Assembly: GCA_963082875.1 (NCBI GenBank)
Contig: OY720099.1
Location: 2,542,001-2,606,000 of the forward strand
DNA length: 64,000 nt
Direction: 5' to 3'
Source: Corella eumyota
Lineage: Eukaryota > Chordata > Ascidiacea > Phlebobranchia > Corellidae
Shown piece by piece: positions 10,901 to 26,139 of this stretch. The position numbers were made by a program, and so were the translations under genes. Numbering within the stretch: the stretch's first letter is position 1; every line of letters begins with the position of its first letter. The notes under the pieces were generated by a model. The model was not told where the DNA came from, searched no databases, and saw nothing but the letters and a program-made list of their open reading frames with translations.

Positions 10901-13900
10901 CGCCTTCTCCTTTTTTGCTTTCCTTCATTTTCCGGTTCCCTCATTTTCCGTTCCTTCATTTTCCGGTTCCCTCATTTTCCGTTCCTTCATTTTCCGGTTC
11001 CTTCATTTTCCGTTTCTTCATTTTCCGGTTCCTTCATTTTCCGTTCCTTCATTTTCCGGTTCCTTCATTTTCCGTTCCTTCATTTTCCGTTCCTTCAATT
11101 TCCATTTCCTCATTTTCAGTCGACCCGTTCAACTTTGAGACAGAAAAACGTTTTCTTAGTTTTTCTGTAAAACGGTCACCGAAGTTCGATCACTTTTGGC
11201 TAATGCTCGATCACTTTCGGCTAAGTAACGATGCTTGCAGCCTTGCCATATAGACTAAGTGCAAGCCTGTAGCCACTTTCTCTGGCATCCCATCCGTTGG
11301 CGTTTGCTATGTTGAAATTTATGAGATATTCCTCAACGTCGGTGTTACCTGCGTATTTTTCTAGCGCTTGGTTGCTGTTAAGCTCTGGCGATTGGCACAC
11401 CGTTCTCAAGCCCAATTCTTTTTTTCTGGGAGGCTAGTTCCCTTTTAAACGCTCGTAGTTATTGATTTCGATCACGTTCTTAATTTCGATCGACAACGAT
11501 GATTTAAAATAATGGTCCATTTTTTAGATGTTTTTATATAATTAACGAATGTTGGTCTAACGATTGCTTTTACTTTCTGCAACTTTTCTATAAATTCGCT
11601 ATGGCTTTAAAAGATTTGATCTCGGCAGGACCTCCAATGTAACGTTTATTTGCCTGATAGCCTTTTGTATGAAAGCCGTTTTAATTTTTTAGTATTTTAT
11701 TGCGAAAAGGTTCACAAACAACCGTTCATATGCTTGTACCACGAATACTTCATATAATACATTGCATCACGTTTAACTAATAAAACACGTGATACAACCC
11801 ACGTGATAGAGATAACGGTGTAAGCACGTGACTTTAGGTGTAAGCACGTGACTTGAGGTGTAAACACGTGACTAGAAACAGATAACACTTAGCGTAAACA
11901 AGAAAATGGCGAATTCTTTACAATAATAAAACACTTACATATATTTATGTATTTTTACAAAGTCTTTTTAAACCGGTTTTAATCTAATTTAATTACATTA
12001 ACATTACTATAGAGCATTTAATAACAATAACATGAGCTTTCAAAGGTTACATTTCTTCCCCAGTTCGTTAATTTATTGCACAAAAAAGTTAAACTTTAGT
12101 TTGCATAGTAGTAGTACATTTTACAAGGTGTCAGGTGTTAAAAAAAAGGCAAAAATGGGGCCTAATCATTGTTCTAAAAATGCGATCTCATTTTTAGCAA
12201 TCGATTTGTAAACGTTAATTCAGACCCTTGGTATGTACAAAATCTCAATATTTTAAATAATATTTTTACTTAAATAGTCTTAAAATGGTATGAGTCACCA
12301 AATAAGAAAAAAAAAGTTTATTTTAATTTTATAAATTGTATTTTCAGCATTTCAGAATATGCATAAGAAAGATATTTTTCTGCTATAAATGCATTAAGTT
12401 TATTTTTCTAATTTTTATTTTTTTAATTACCTTTTATTGTTTTCATTGGTCCTTGGTAATTGTTTATCAGAGGCTACGAGATGTAGTCCATCATTTGCAG
12501 CGTACAACACAGGAATTCTAAACAAAACTTCACCATGAACCGAGTTACCATTCACAGTGACTTTTTCACTTGTTATATTGGATGAGATACTGGATGGGGG
12601 CTTCTTAATGTCTATAGAATTCGTGGGTGACGATTTTTTTGTTTTTTTTCTTCTAAAATAAAAAAATAAAACTTTTAAAAAAATTGTTAAGTTTTTTTTG
12701 AAAAATTTTTTTTTACATTTTAACTCTTTTATATAAAATTAAAGAGTGTAAGAGGTATAGCAAAGCTTTTTTTGCTTAGAATTTTAAGTATAATACAGTC
12801 ATTCTGACTTTTAATTTAGGCTTTGTGAGTGTTAGCACAATAAATTGACCTAAGGCATAGAAGATTGCTAAATGTCATAAAGGTAGCCATTAAAGGATAA
12901 GCTAATTACTAGTTAGAAAATAGATTAAAGCATATCTTATGTAAGTGAATAAAAAATGTTTTTAAAAATATAAAGAATTAATTTAAATTTCCGTACCGTT
13001 TTTTAGTTTGTTCAGTATTTAATCTTTGCATTTGTCTTCGGCGTTTTTGTCGCTGATGTCTTGGGTTTACACCTCTTCGTGCACCACCTATAAAAAAAAT
13101 TAAAAATTTGTAAAAATTTTATAATAAAATGCATAAATTAATATGTGTAAAACAATATATATAAAAAAAAATCTTAGTTAAAAACAAAATTAATTTCAAA
13201 AAAAAAGTAATTTCAATTTTTGAAGTGTAATAAAGATGTAAAAAACTTGAACACCAATTAATTGTGTTTAAATTCCAACCGCTAATACTGTAATTATCTT
13301 AAAAGTAATCACTACACCATTATATCATACCAGCAAAAATCCTACAGTCAAGTATCATTACAACAGGCAATTGCTTAATGTAAAACAAGCATTCAAAAAA
13401 CAACAAGCACCACTTTGGAAGTGAAAAAACAATATGATAATGATGTTAAGTGTAATTCAATTACAGGGTAAGAGTTGTGTGGCACTTGCAACAACATTTA
13501 ATTTAACCTAATTCCTGTTATGAACCACTGTGTTATTATTATGCGATTATTGTTAGAATTGATGTGTTTTTAAAAATCAACAAAATAAATAAAGACATTT
13601 TTTTTTAAATATTGGAGGTATAGTCTTGTTTAAATAATCTAACTGCTTTTTAAAGTGTAAATTGAATAGTTACTATATAAGACTTACTAATATAAAAAAA
13701 TTTCATATATTAAAAAATCACTTGTGCGTTTAAAATAAATAAACATCATTGAATTAGAAAATGCCTTTTACACTTCTTACAAATCCAATTGAAAACAACA
13801 ACAGAGATATAAAGTAATATATGAAACGGAAAAATTTTTACGACAATCGTAATTTGACCTGTAATTGTTTCAGACCAACACAGCAAAAACTCATGTCAAG

Positions 13901-16900
13901 CTGTGATCAAATTTCAATTATTGTTGGGTGTAAATTGGTGACTAGGCCTATACAATAACAGCACGTGCACCTGTACACCTAGGTGCTTTCAAATTAATAA
14001 AATTCTACATTGCTACGCCTACACTTGCAAATACATTTGTGTGCAAAAACTACTTTTTAGAATATGTGTTTAAATTAATTTAAGTTTAACAAAAAGCACA
14101 TTGACAAATGTTATTTTAACTTTATAAAAAGTTAGTGTTAAAATTTCAATCAACCTAGTTTTTAAAAACAAAGAATTAAGTAACGACTATCCCAAGATTT
14201 TGTAGGATTCTAAAAATTTTAAGTTTAAGTAAAATCGTAAGAAATTAAACATGTATGTACTTACTATTTGCAATGGAAACAGTAGCCGCCGAACATGAAA
14301 TCCATTTTTTAAGTCTCCGCCAATGATCTTTAAAATATATGAGTGTAATAAACGGAAAAACCGCAGAAAAACTAAACATCATCCACGACAAAATTGTCTG
14401 ATAATAAAATCTTGATCCGTCGATTGCTATTGTGTCAGTTTGATTATTAGTGGTGTTAAAAATATAAATGGGTTCAAAAGCAGGGGGGTAATTGACTTGG
14501 GTCAGGATGTCGATAATGATGTAAGGTCCTTTGAATAAGATGTAGATGAAGAAGAGTAGGCAGACAAATTTTGCGCATTGAGCTTCGTTTAATAACATCG
14601 ATTCCTGAATAAAAAAAACTGGTTAACTTAAAAATAATAATTATACAAAGACAATTGGTGAATACTGTTTCTAAAAATACATATATACATTTAAAAGTGC
14701 ATCACCTCTAATTAAGCAAATAATAAACAAAAAAGGTTAAAATTAAAAGTAGGTTGAGTATAGGATAAAAAATAGCTAAATTAATATAGGGAAATTCCAT
14801 ATGGTTATAGCCATTATTACTTCCTTATTGACAAAATCAAGTGGTAATAATCAGTTAAAACAAATTAAAATAAAATTTTCACACCTGTAGACAGCGGTTT
14901 ACATACTGTGGCGAATTGAAACCAATAATCCTTCTTTTTTCTTGCCCAGCTTTTACAAAAACAATGATCAAAAATGTCGCCGTGAGAAGTAAAGGAATAC
15001 AAAAGCAAATTATACTTAACAATGATCTGTGGAATAATAACAAACATGAATTGATGTCAAGTAGAAACTTGTCATAAAAGGATATGTAGTTATGTAACAA
15101 AAAATTCTTGAAAATTTTTAAAATAGCAATTTCAGTTTTTACAATAGACTCTTATTTGCAAATACAATAAAGTTTTATTGATACCTTATTATTTAATACT
15201 ATTACACAAATAAATATGCAAAAATGTGACGATAAAAGCATTTAAACCAAATAATCCCTAGCTAAACATATATTAAATATACATTTTAGGCAGTGATACA
15301 TTTTTAAATTTATCTAAAACTTAATTTTAAACTTACGTGTAAGTCAGGGTTGTTCCTTCAACTAACCCGCACAAACTTCGCTCCACGAATGGTCGAGCAG
15401 TAACACCCAACATTTGGTTTTGAAATAAAAGTGGAAGGGAAAATATAAAAGCATGAATCCAAGTGTATAGGACGACATAATTAGCATGGTGGACACTAGA
15501 GTGCGTGTGATAGCTTGAGACTCGAGTCACAGCAATGTACCTAAAAATCAATAAAGTTAATGAAAAAGGTAAAAAAAATTTAAGTAAAAAAAGAAAATCT
15601 TAACTTATAAAATTAAATTGAATTTGTCTTGAAATGTTACAAACACTTTTAACATGTTAATAAAAAAATCTTAAATTAATTAAAAATCATAGTTTTTTAA
15701 ATTACATAAATAACAAAAACGCAATAAAAATTTAATTATCGAGGAATAAATAATACTCTACCCGCAAAATGTAAACATTAACACAAAAAGAAATCACTTT
15801 TTTAAATCAACAAAAATCTATGATTTACAATGACCATCATTACACAATAAAAATTAATCAAATTAGGCAGTCACTTTTAGACAGTAGTTCTGCTTAATAT
15901 TTGTTAGAGAGTTTCACCTGTCTATTGACATTGCCACAATAGTGAGCAGAACTCCGACATTTTGTAGTTGAACAAATGAAGCATTGAAACCCGCTAAAAA
16001 GTCACCGAACATCCAAATTTGTTCAATTGAAAATCCTGAAAATTTTAAAAGTTTTTTATTATTTTATTGCAATTCAATTCCTGTGTAAAAAAATGCATAA
16101 ATATTTAAAAAATAATTTAAAAAATAATTAATTCAATTGCATTTAAAAAAATTTATAAACTATGTGGCAAAATGGTGTAGTGGTCACAACACTTAGCTTT
16201 ACCACGACATAAGGTCCTGAGATTGATCCCCACTGCTCTCATGCTGTATCACCCTTAAAGAAAGTGCTATAAACGGTACAAACTTTTGCTTAATCAACAC
16301 CTAATCAGCAGCTTATAACTATTCAATAGAATCCCAAACTGCTAAAGGAAACTTGTGAGTAGGTCAGGGTAACTGATGTTATTCTAAGTTTGGGTCATGA
16401 AGTCTATCTTTCAAAATCAAGAACAAATAAATATATATAAATAAAAAAATAACCTGTTGCAAGAGACATAGTCAGGGCACATTCTAATAATGCATAAGCC
16501 GCCATACTGAGCAAAAATGCATTGAAAGGGTTGTATCTTGATTTGCTTGCTTGAGAAACTGATAACACCAACATAGAATTTCCAATCAAGGATACAGCAA
16601 GTAAAAATATTAGTGCTGACGTTCGTATGATTACGGTTACATTGTCGTATGTTGTTATTACTGTTCCTAAAAATACAAAAAAATCAAAATATGTTGAAAT
16701 TTTTATTGTTTTTTTAAGAACAAAAAATATTTGAAGGCACATATTGCTTTTTAAAGAAAATTTTAAATTTGTTCTTAGTAGATATTTACAATTGTTTATT
16801 TTAAAAACAATTTTTTGTGTTTTAAAAAGTAACTATAAAACCTATAAACAAATAAATTAAAAGATCAACAAAAATATTTAACTAACAATAAACTGAAGCA

Positions 16901-17026
16901 TTTTACAGTGATATAAATATATTTTAGTTCCAAACCTGCAACTGTAGTAGTCGTTAAATTATCCAGAGTCGTTGTTACAGGAGTTACAGTTACCCCAACC
17001 AAACCGTCACCTTCATTTTCCGACAT
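7975..17026 (-). CDS. Orphan rhodopsin-family GPCR with a long cytoplasmic tail
   Basis: Nine exons: 17026-16936, 16666-16454, 16035-15918, 15540-15337, 15026-14885, 14604-14265, 13087-12997, 12652-12431 and 9118-7975. All junctions are in phase and sum to 854 residues. The ATG at 17026 opens a short Thr-rich extracellular N-terminus with NLT and NVT sequons. Seven membrane segments follow: TM1 has LIGNSML, TM2 lies in the same exon, TM3 ends in IDRYIAV (the DRY motif is split across exons 3 and 4), TM5 is followed by KAGQEKRR, and TM6-TM7 are in exon 6. TM6 lacks the usual CWxP and TM7 lacks NPxxY (it reads FPFITLIYF). The last three exons encode an intracellular tail of nearly 500 residues, first basic (RRGVNPRHQRQKRRRQ), then Ser/Asn/Pro-rich. 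I cannot name a ligand or vertebrate orthologue. The final codons read AAAAAGGTAA, which could also be a splice donor, so the exact C-terminus is slightly uncertain. Confidence 0.88.
10165..11126. mobile_element. Inverted-repeat (foldback/MITE-like) element with 8-bp target duplication
   Basis: Both arms consist of a tandem repeat of about 15 bp (GGAACGGAAAATGAA with a GGAACCGG variant), facing each other: about 10190-10665 in one orientation and about 10915-11115 in reverse complement. Inside these, unique arms also pair (10665-10733 with 10852-10920, including GCAAAAAAGGAGA and CGTTGACTGTTTATTT). The centre is about 120 bp of single-copy sequence. The direct repeat GTTCAACT flanks the element at 10157-10164 and 11127-11134, and the ends are GGGGACGC and GTCGACCC. 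An 8-bp duplication fits hAT or P-type DNA transposons, but there is no transposase, so it is non-autonomous. It sits inside the LTR relic and is therefore younger than it. Confidence 0.75.
11786..11870. promoter_or_regulatory. Cluster of five CACGTG E-boxes
   Basis: CACGTG occurs at 11786, 11800, 11825, 11845 and 11865. The last three are in 20-bp tandem units with the core GTGTAAGCACGTGACT. The cluster lies in the right-hand LTR-like piece of the relic. CACGTG is the core site of Myc/Max, USF and MITF family factors. Function here is inference. Confidence 0.6.
16164..16430 (+). repeat. tRNA-derived SINE copy in a GPCR intron
   Basis: Begins with the tRNA-like head (ATGGTGTAGTGGT as box A, GATTGATCCCCACT as a decayed box B), continues through CTCATGCTGTA, GCTATAAACGGTA, AATCAGCAGC and the tail GGTCAGGGTAACTGATGTTA. 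The same order of words recurs in the copies listed elsewhere in this window, which defines the family. Confidence 0.85.
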
Positions 17027-20000
17027 TTTTCTTTAACTTTCCAGTTTTTGATTAAGTTTTAAGACTCCAGCGAATCCACGACATTTCATATTCGTTCATA
17101 TTACTTTTATTTTAGTTATAAATCTATAATTTACCGCTGAGTTCAACTCACATTTGTTTTTATAGCTCTTGCAATAATAATATATTAACAAGGAACGATT
17201 TGTAAGCTTCACTGGAATTTCTAAAAATGCACAAAACTTGATCACAGCCTTTTAAATTTTATTTTGAAATATTTTAGTCGCACGTGGGCACCCCTGAGCT
17301 GTTTAGAGCAAATACTTTTTTTTACAAAACTTATTATTTTTTAACATGTTTTAATACTATAAAAAAGGTTAAGATCATATAAATATGATCAAATAAAATT
17401 AAATAAACTAAAAAACATAAAACAATAAAATTAATGTCGGCATAGACCTAAGAACAAAACTTGTAGCCTACATCTAATATTTTTAATTAATTTTAAGACT
17501 TATTTTCTACAAGAATACACAACAAAATACGATTTTTTAAGGTTACCATAAAATATAAAAGCTTAATTACCCTAATGGAGCATTTTCTAAAAAAAGTTCT
17601 ACTACGAGATCGTGTTTAGTCGAATTTAGCTTTGTCATTCCGTGCAAGAAAAAATAAACAACTACCGGTTTACGCCGGGGAACTTCTCCAACGGCCCAGG
17701 GATTTAAATGGCAAATAAACCTGCTGAACAAACAAATAAATACTTCAAAACGCCGGCTAATAGCCGGTAGAAGAAATGTCATTTAAATAAAGGTAAGAAC
17801 TAAAATTGGAAAGAAGTATTATGATAAAAGGGATTACTTGTGTTTTTGTTTTGTAATATTGATGTTTAGAATCACAATTTCTTTTCACCTAACGTGTAAA
17901 TTAATAAACAAATTTAATTCAAGAAAGTCACAGTCGTGTTTGAAGCAAATTCCTTCGTTATTAGCAAATTTAAAACATTTTGTGCTGTGCATATGAAATA
18001 AAATAAATACCTGATTATAATCAATGTAAATCCACGCGTAGGCGATAAAGATTCATAAAATGATAACGAAAATTTTTTTTGTCATCATCGTTTTGTTTAA
18101 AAAACAATGTCTATAATTTACCCACATACCAACGTATTGTTAAAGTATTCTTAACATTTTTGAAATTGTGTTTTTAGTCTTGCCCCTGCTTGAACGTAAA
18201 AAATAAATTTGTATTTGTAACGAAAAAGAAAATTTAATTTAAGCATAATGTACAAAACAAACATAATAAATTGCTATTTGTGAATTCAAAAGATAGTTAT
18301 TTAGTTTTATGAAGACCAGGGCACAGTCAGGGAACCGGGGAAGGGACCAGCGGGCAACACCTTTGACACCTGTTGAAACGTGTTCATAATTTTTTTTTTT
18401 ATTAATTCAAAGTCATCAAATTATACAACACTTCACGCAGAAATTGTAGGGTAGTGTTGTAAATTAAACAGGCTGAATCCCGCCGGTATGCTATTATAAT
18501 ACCACGCATATCCTGTTAAGCTTACTAAAAACGTAAAAATAGGAGAAAATCCTACGTCCTTTCTCACGTTCCTACAAGTTCAATGTAACGTGAAGATAAA
18601 ATTACCATGTGTATAAACCGTGTACTTACTTAGAAAAGTGAATATTAATAGCGACGCAATTTTACGCCGGCGCTCTCACGCAAAAATTGAAAGAGACATC
18701 ACGTGACCCCGCAGGCTAAAATCGCGCAAAAATAGGCTCTATTTTTCGATTTCACTTAACAGCTGATTTAAGGTTAAAATTATCAAGTTATTTTAGAATG
18801 AAGTTTATTTCTAGCAGATTCTATATGTTTACTCGGCTATGTCTCGTGTTATTTTTAATTTTGATTACAGCTTAGGTGTTTGTATTAAGAGAAAAACACT
18901 TAAGCATAACAATTAAGATAACTTATCATGTTTTTTTAAATAACAAAAACATTTTTAATCAAATGCAAATGGCCTACACCTATTTAAACGTTTTAAAATT
19001 AACATTAAAATATTTCAAGCAGAGCAAAAATTGTAAACCTTAACTAAAAATCAGTAACCATTTAATTTTTAGAAACACAATACAGTTCAGTTAACATAGG
19101 AAGCGTTAACTTATGTTCTCCTTACGCAAAAAACGTCGCTTTCTCATATTAAAAAAATTTGCGTGGTTCTATATTAAGAAAAGCAAAAAATTAATTTATA
19201 TTTATTCAATAAATATTTTTAAATTAAATTTCCTGGAAAATCAGATAAGAATTTCGTTTTAATATTATTATTTAAGGTCAATGCTATTTAAATCCCTGCA
19301 AAACATAACTGTTTTGCAAATTAGTTTCCAAAAAAGTTATGGTTTTTCCGTTTAAAAAAGTAACAAACAACATATAACACAAATGCAAAACAACACTTAC
19401 ATAACAATAACCTAATAAGTGCTACAAACAACTCCAAGGCTTCTCCCTATTAAAGTGTTGATAAAAACAAAACAAACTTAATCTCTTTAGCGTGCGTCAC
19501 TATAAGCTATAGCGTAAACTTGAACTGTAGGCTCAACATTCTTGTTGTTTTTTGCACGCTGTCACGTTTGGTTAAAAATAACTTGCGTGGGAAACGAAAA
19601 AAGGTTTTATTAAATATACAGATTATAGAAAATAATCACAAACGACAGTTTATCGACCAAAAAAACTAAAAATATAATTGTGTGGGGCGGGTATTATAAA
19701 CAATAAAACCGGTTCTTATTTGTTTTGGTTATGTAGTCATAGAAAATACAAAAAACAGACTTATTGTAAGAATTTAAACCCTAAAAAAATATATATAAAC
19801 AATAATCAAAAAAATATTTTTTTAGTTTGAAAAAATTTCTGTGTCTGATTTTAGACTGTTTTTGTTATTCAGTTTAGCTAACATGTTTAGCACTGAAAAT
19901 CACAAGTTGATACACTAAATATAACGTGCAAATAAACACATTTTAAAGATTGCGATAAACAATTACACTGACGTAACGGAAATCTACAAAATCCTGTCGT

Positions 20001-22516
20001 TTCTTTACAAACAACTACAAAATTCTATAACACGTAAAAATGCGTGTAATCTGTAGTTATGTTATTAAGTTGGGTACTCCACGTGCGTTAAAGTAATTGT
20101 TTATATGGGGGCGGTGCGGTATACGCGTGCACTTTTGTCATCACTTGAATTTAACTGAAATTCGACGGAAAGCCAACGGCGTTTTCATATTCCTGGGTGA
20201 TACAATACTCGAATTTTGCGACAGTGATTCACATGCATTATGTTGTTAGACCTTAGCCAGTTGCCAGACAGCGTGATCTGCCTCCCGGAAATATATAAAC
20301 GGAAGTCTGCGCCGTCCACCCACTTATGATTTAAGTAATGATAATAAAACTTTTGATTTTTACCATTAACTCTATTTACTTTATGATTTTCAACATTCTT
20401 TTAGGTGTTTTGGAGTACTTATACATATTATTTCTATGATTTAGAATTACGAAATTCGTGCCATTTAGACTTATTAGGAAACTGTAAAATCTACGGTCAT
20501 TAAAACTTAAAAAATACCAATTTTATTGAAGTATTAACAATGTAAGTCTACTCAAAATAACTAAAGCAATGCAAAAATAGCCAAAATGTTTAAATAAAGC
20601 AACATTTATCTTTTTATAACCGCGAGTCAAAACCGCAATATATAAACACGACCTTTGATGTACTCTATTTTTGTAATCCGCCGGAGAAATTTTGATTCTG
20701 ATTTTTAGGCTAAGATTCTAGTTAACATATTATTTAAAAAATTAAAAGCAATTAGGCACGATTTAAATTAGATGTCTTTTAATTAAAATAAATTGGTGAC
20801 ATTAAAAAATCACTCTACCTAAATTAATGTTACGTCATTTGAATAATTCAAACTCACGCATTTTAAAAAATACTTAAACTTTGCCGGTAATTGCCGTTTG
20901 GCTGAAGTAGAATGTCGTGTGCTGTAGGAAAAGATTACCTAAAATTAGTGAAAAAAACGTCTATTTCGTTTAAGCGTTCTAGTATTTAGGACAATTGATT
21001 AGGTTGAGTAGCCTAGCAAATGTAGACAGACTAAAGTGGTGTACTTGGTAAATAATTACATCGTAGTACGGAAAAATCATCCCCTTCTTAGACCGAAAAA
21101 AACGATTTTAGGTAAGTCCCAGTAGTAATTGAAATCTAAAAGGATTTTTATCAATCTTTGCAACCGCATAACTTAAACAGCGTAACATACGATGCACGTA
21201 AGCAACTAATTTTAGGTGTTTTTTGTTATTTTCGATAGCAAGTTGCTATAAAATTTGAGTGGGTAGGCAATAATTCTTGACAACTATAGCCTTGAAAATA
21301 CAAGTTTGCAAACACAAAGTGTTTTAAGACGACAGTGAGTCACACATACATATTGACATTGACTAGCCAAACAAGTTCGTTCACCATATGACATTTGCTA
21401 ATAAGATAAAATGCATAAATTTAGTTGCATAATGATTTAGGTAAAGGGGCAAAAGGTAGCTTAAATTCCGCAAATTCTGTAAACTTAAAGGCAAACAAAT
21501 TGTTGTATTGGAAATCCGACAACTGTATTTGTTTAAATGGTTAGGCTTTTTATATAAACCTTTCTATAAATAACTAAAAACTTGAATTGCGGCTAAAACT
21601 AATACAAATACATAAACTCAATACACGAACTGGTAGGTTGCTGATTCGTAATCGCCTACCTAAAAATGTGGTATTAAAATTAAAAAAAACAAAAATTTTA
21701 AAAATTTAGTTTTCTACAAAATTGTTAACAGGTTATTGCTTTCCTGGCTCAAATTTTTTACTCATTTTAATATGACACTTTACGAGCTATACTAAATCCC
21801 TATTTACTTTGCAAAAGGGAATTTTTGCTTTTTAGCCAATTAGTTACTTTAGCATATGCTGTAAGCCAAAAAGCACAGCAATTCTGTTTTGCAGTTTTAA
21901 TCCTTTTGATTATTATTGGCAAAAAGTACATTTTTGTGTGGGCTAATTTCTGTTTGTGACAATTTTAAATAGTGTTATTTTTATACCGTCTGTAGTAAAC
22001 CTGATTTTCAGATATTCAAAACCAGTCATTAAATTTTTTGCCGTTAAGGCCTCTGTTTTATTCCGCGAAAAATAACAACTGGTAACCGGTCAACGGCACC
22101 ATATAATAAGGGAATTATTAAACGAAAAATAAGGCGAGAAAACAAATAGGTTACAATAGGTCATGTTTTATAAGAATTGGAAGTTCAGACGAAAAATAAA
22201 ACGAACTAGCAACGTAAGGTTAATAAAATTTGAACTTTGCAAAAACACAAAAATACATCTTTTAAATTGGAATAAATTTCATAATAATCACACCTATATT
22301 CAAACACAATATTTTAGTTAAAACATCCAAATTTTTTAAACTCTAAAACATAACCTAATATAAAGCAAGCTCAAAATAAAACAAAGGTAATACAGTGGGT
22401 TTAGTGTAAACCAATGATATATATCTATTAGCAACAATAATTATAATTAACTAAGAATTGATAACAAACACAATATTGTTAATATAAATAAAATAACACA
22501 ACAGAAAAATTGCTCT
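17027..22516. other. 5.5-kb gene-free stretch upstream of the GPCR
   Basis: I find no coding exon I can support here. It should contain the promoter of the GPCR (minus, start at 17026) and, at its right end, the Egr 3' UTR. Possible regulatory spots are a good donor-like site on the minus strand at about 18625-18632, which could end a 5' non-coding exon of the GPCR; a CACGTG at about 20091; and ATATATAAA at about 20290 flanked by two ETS-like words (CCGGAAAT, ACGGAAGT). The frame at 17567-17782 (minus) has no recognisable domain. Confidence 0.45.
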
Positions 22517-25862
<3,346 letters not shown>

Positions 25863-25976
25863 AGGGACTGATTGCTTGAAGTCTAACTGCTTAAAATCTG
25901 GTCAACTGGTTGCTTAATATGCAACTGTGCACTTATGACTCATTAACTTGTTGATTTACTGGTTAATTTTTCTTCA

Positions 25977-25983
25977 ATTTATA
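25977..25983 (-). promoter_or_regulatory. TATA-like box of the Egr gene
   Basis: On the minus strand the sequence reads TATAAAT, about 115 bp upstream of the ATG at 25862. The spacing fits a core promoter with a short 5' UTR. The start site itself is not visible from sequence alone. Confidence 0.5.
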
Positions 25984-26131
25984 CTATGACATTAAATTTA
26001 TTTGATTTAACGTGCTTTGAATTCCGAGTTCAAGTATAACATGTAGGTCTCACTTCGACGAAACCGTATTGAGAATGAATACGGAGAATCGGCAGACCGT
26101 CGCTTAAGAACGAATTCTAGGTTCTACAGCC

Positions 26132-26139
26132 TGACGTCA
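26132..26139. promoter_or_regulatory. Perfect CRE (TGACGTCA) in the Egr upstream region
   Basis: The full palindromic CREB/ATF site lies about 150 bp upstream of the TATA-like box, in a locally less AT-rich stretch. A second perfect copy is at 24567-24574 in Egr intron 1. CREs are known control sites of vertebrate Egr1. Confidence 0.65.

Larger units (their letters stand above)
9130..12125 (-). mobile_element. Broken LTR-retroelement relic in the last GPCR intron
   Basis: A fossil on the minus strand inside the GPCR intron 9119-12430. Related blocks occur at both ends: a block near 9130-9327 matches about 11940-12113, and a block near 9328-9425 matches about 11638-11735, but in the opposite order. 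The right-hand piece starts TGTAACG at about 11638 and is bordered on its inner side by a primer-binding-site-like word (11619-11637). A gag-like fragment lies at about 11221-11415. An open stretch at 9520-9900 of unknown origin lies in the left part. No pol region is visible, so the element is broken or was non-autonomous. Most likely a Ty3/gypsy-type relic. The blocks are clearly diverged, so it is not recent. Confidence 0.6.

Noticed and set aside
10159-11253. Long frames of FIFR/FPFLHFP type on both strands
   Set aside because: They are the 15-bp tandem repeat of the inverted-repeat element, whose unit length is a multiple of three. No start context, codon pattern or domain.
17567-17782. 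Frame of 71 codons upstream of the GPCR
   Set aside because: No domain, no splice partners and no homology I recognise. Left as unassigned.
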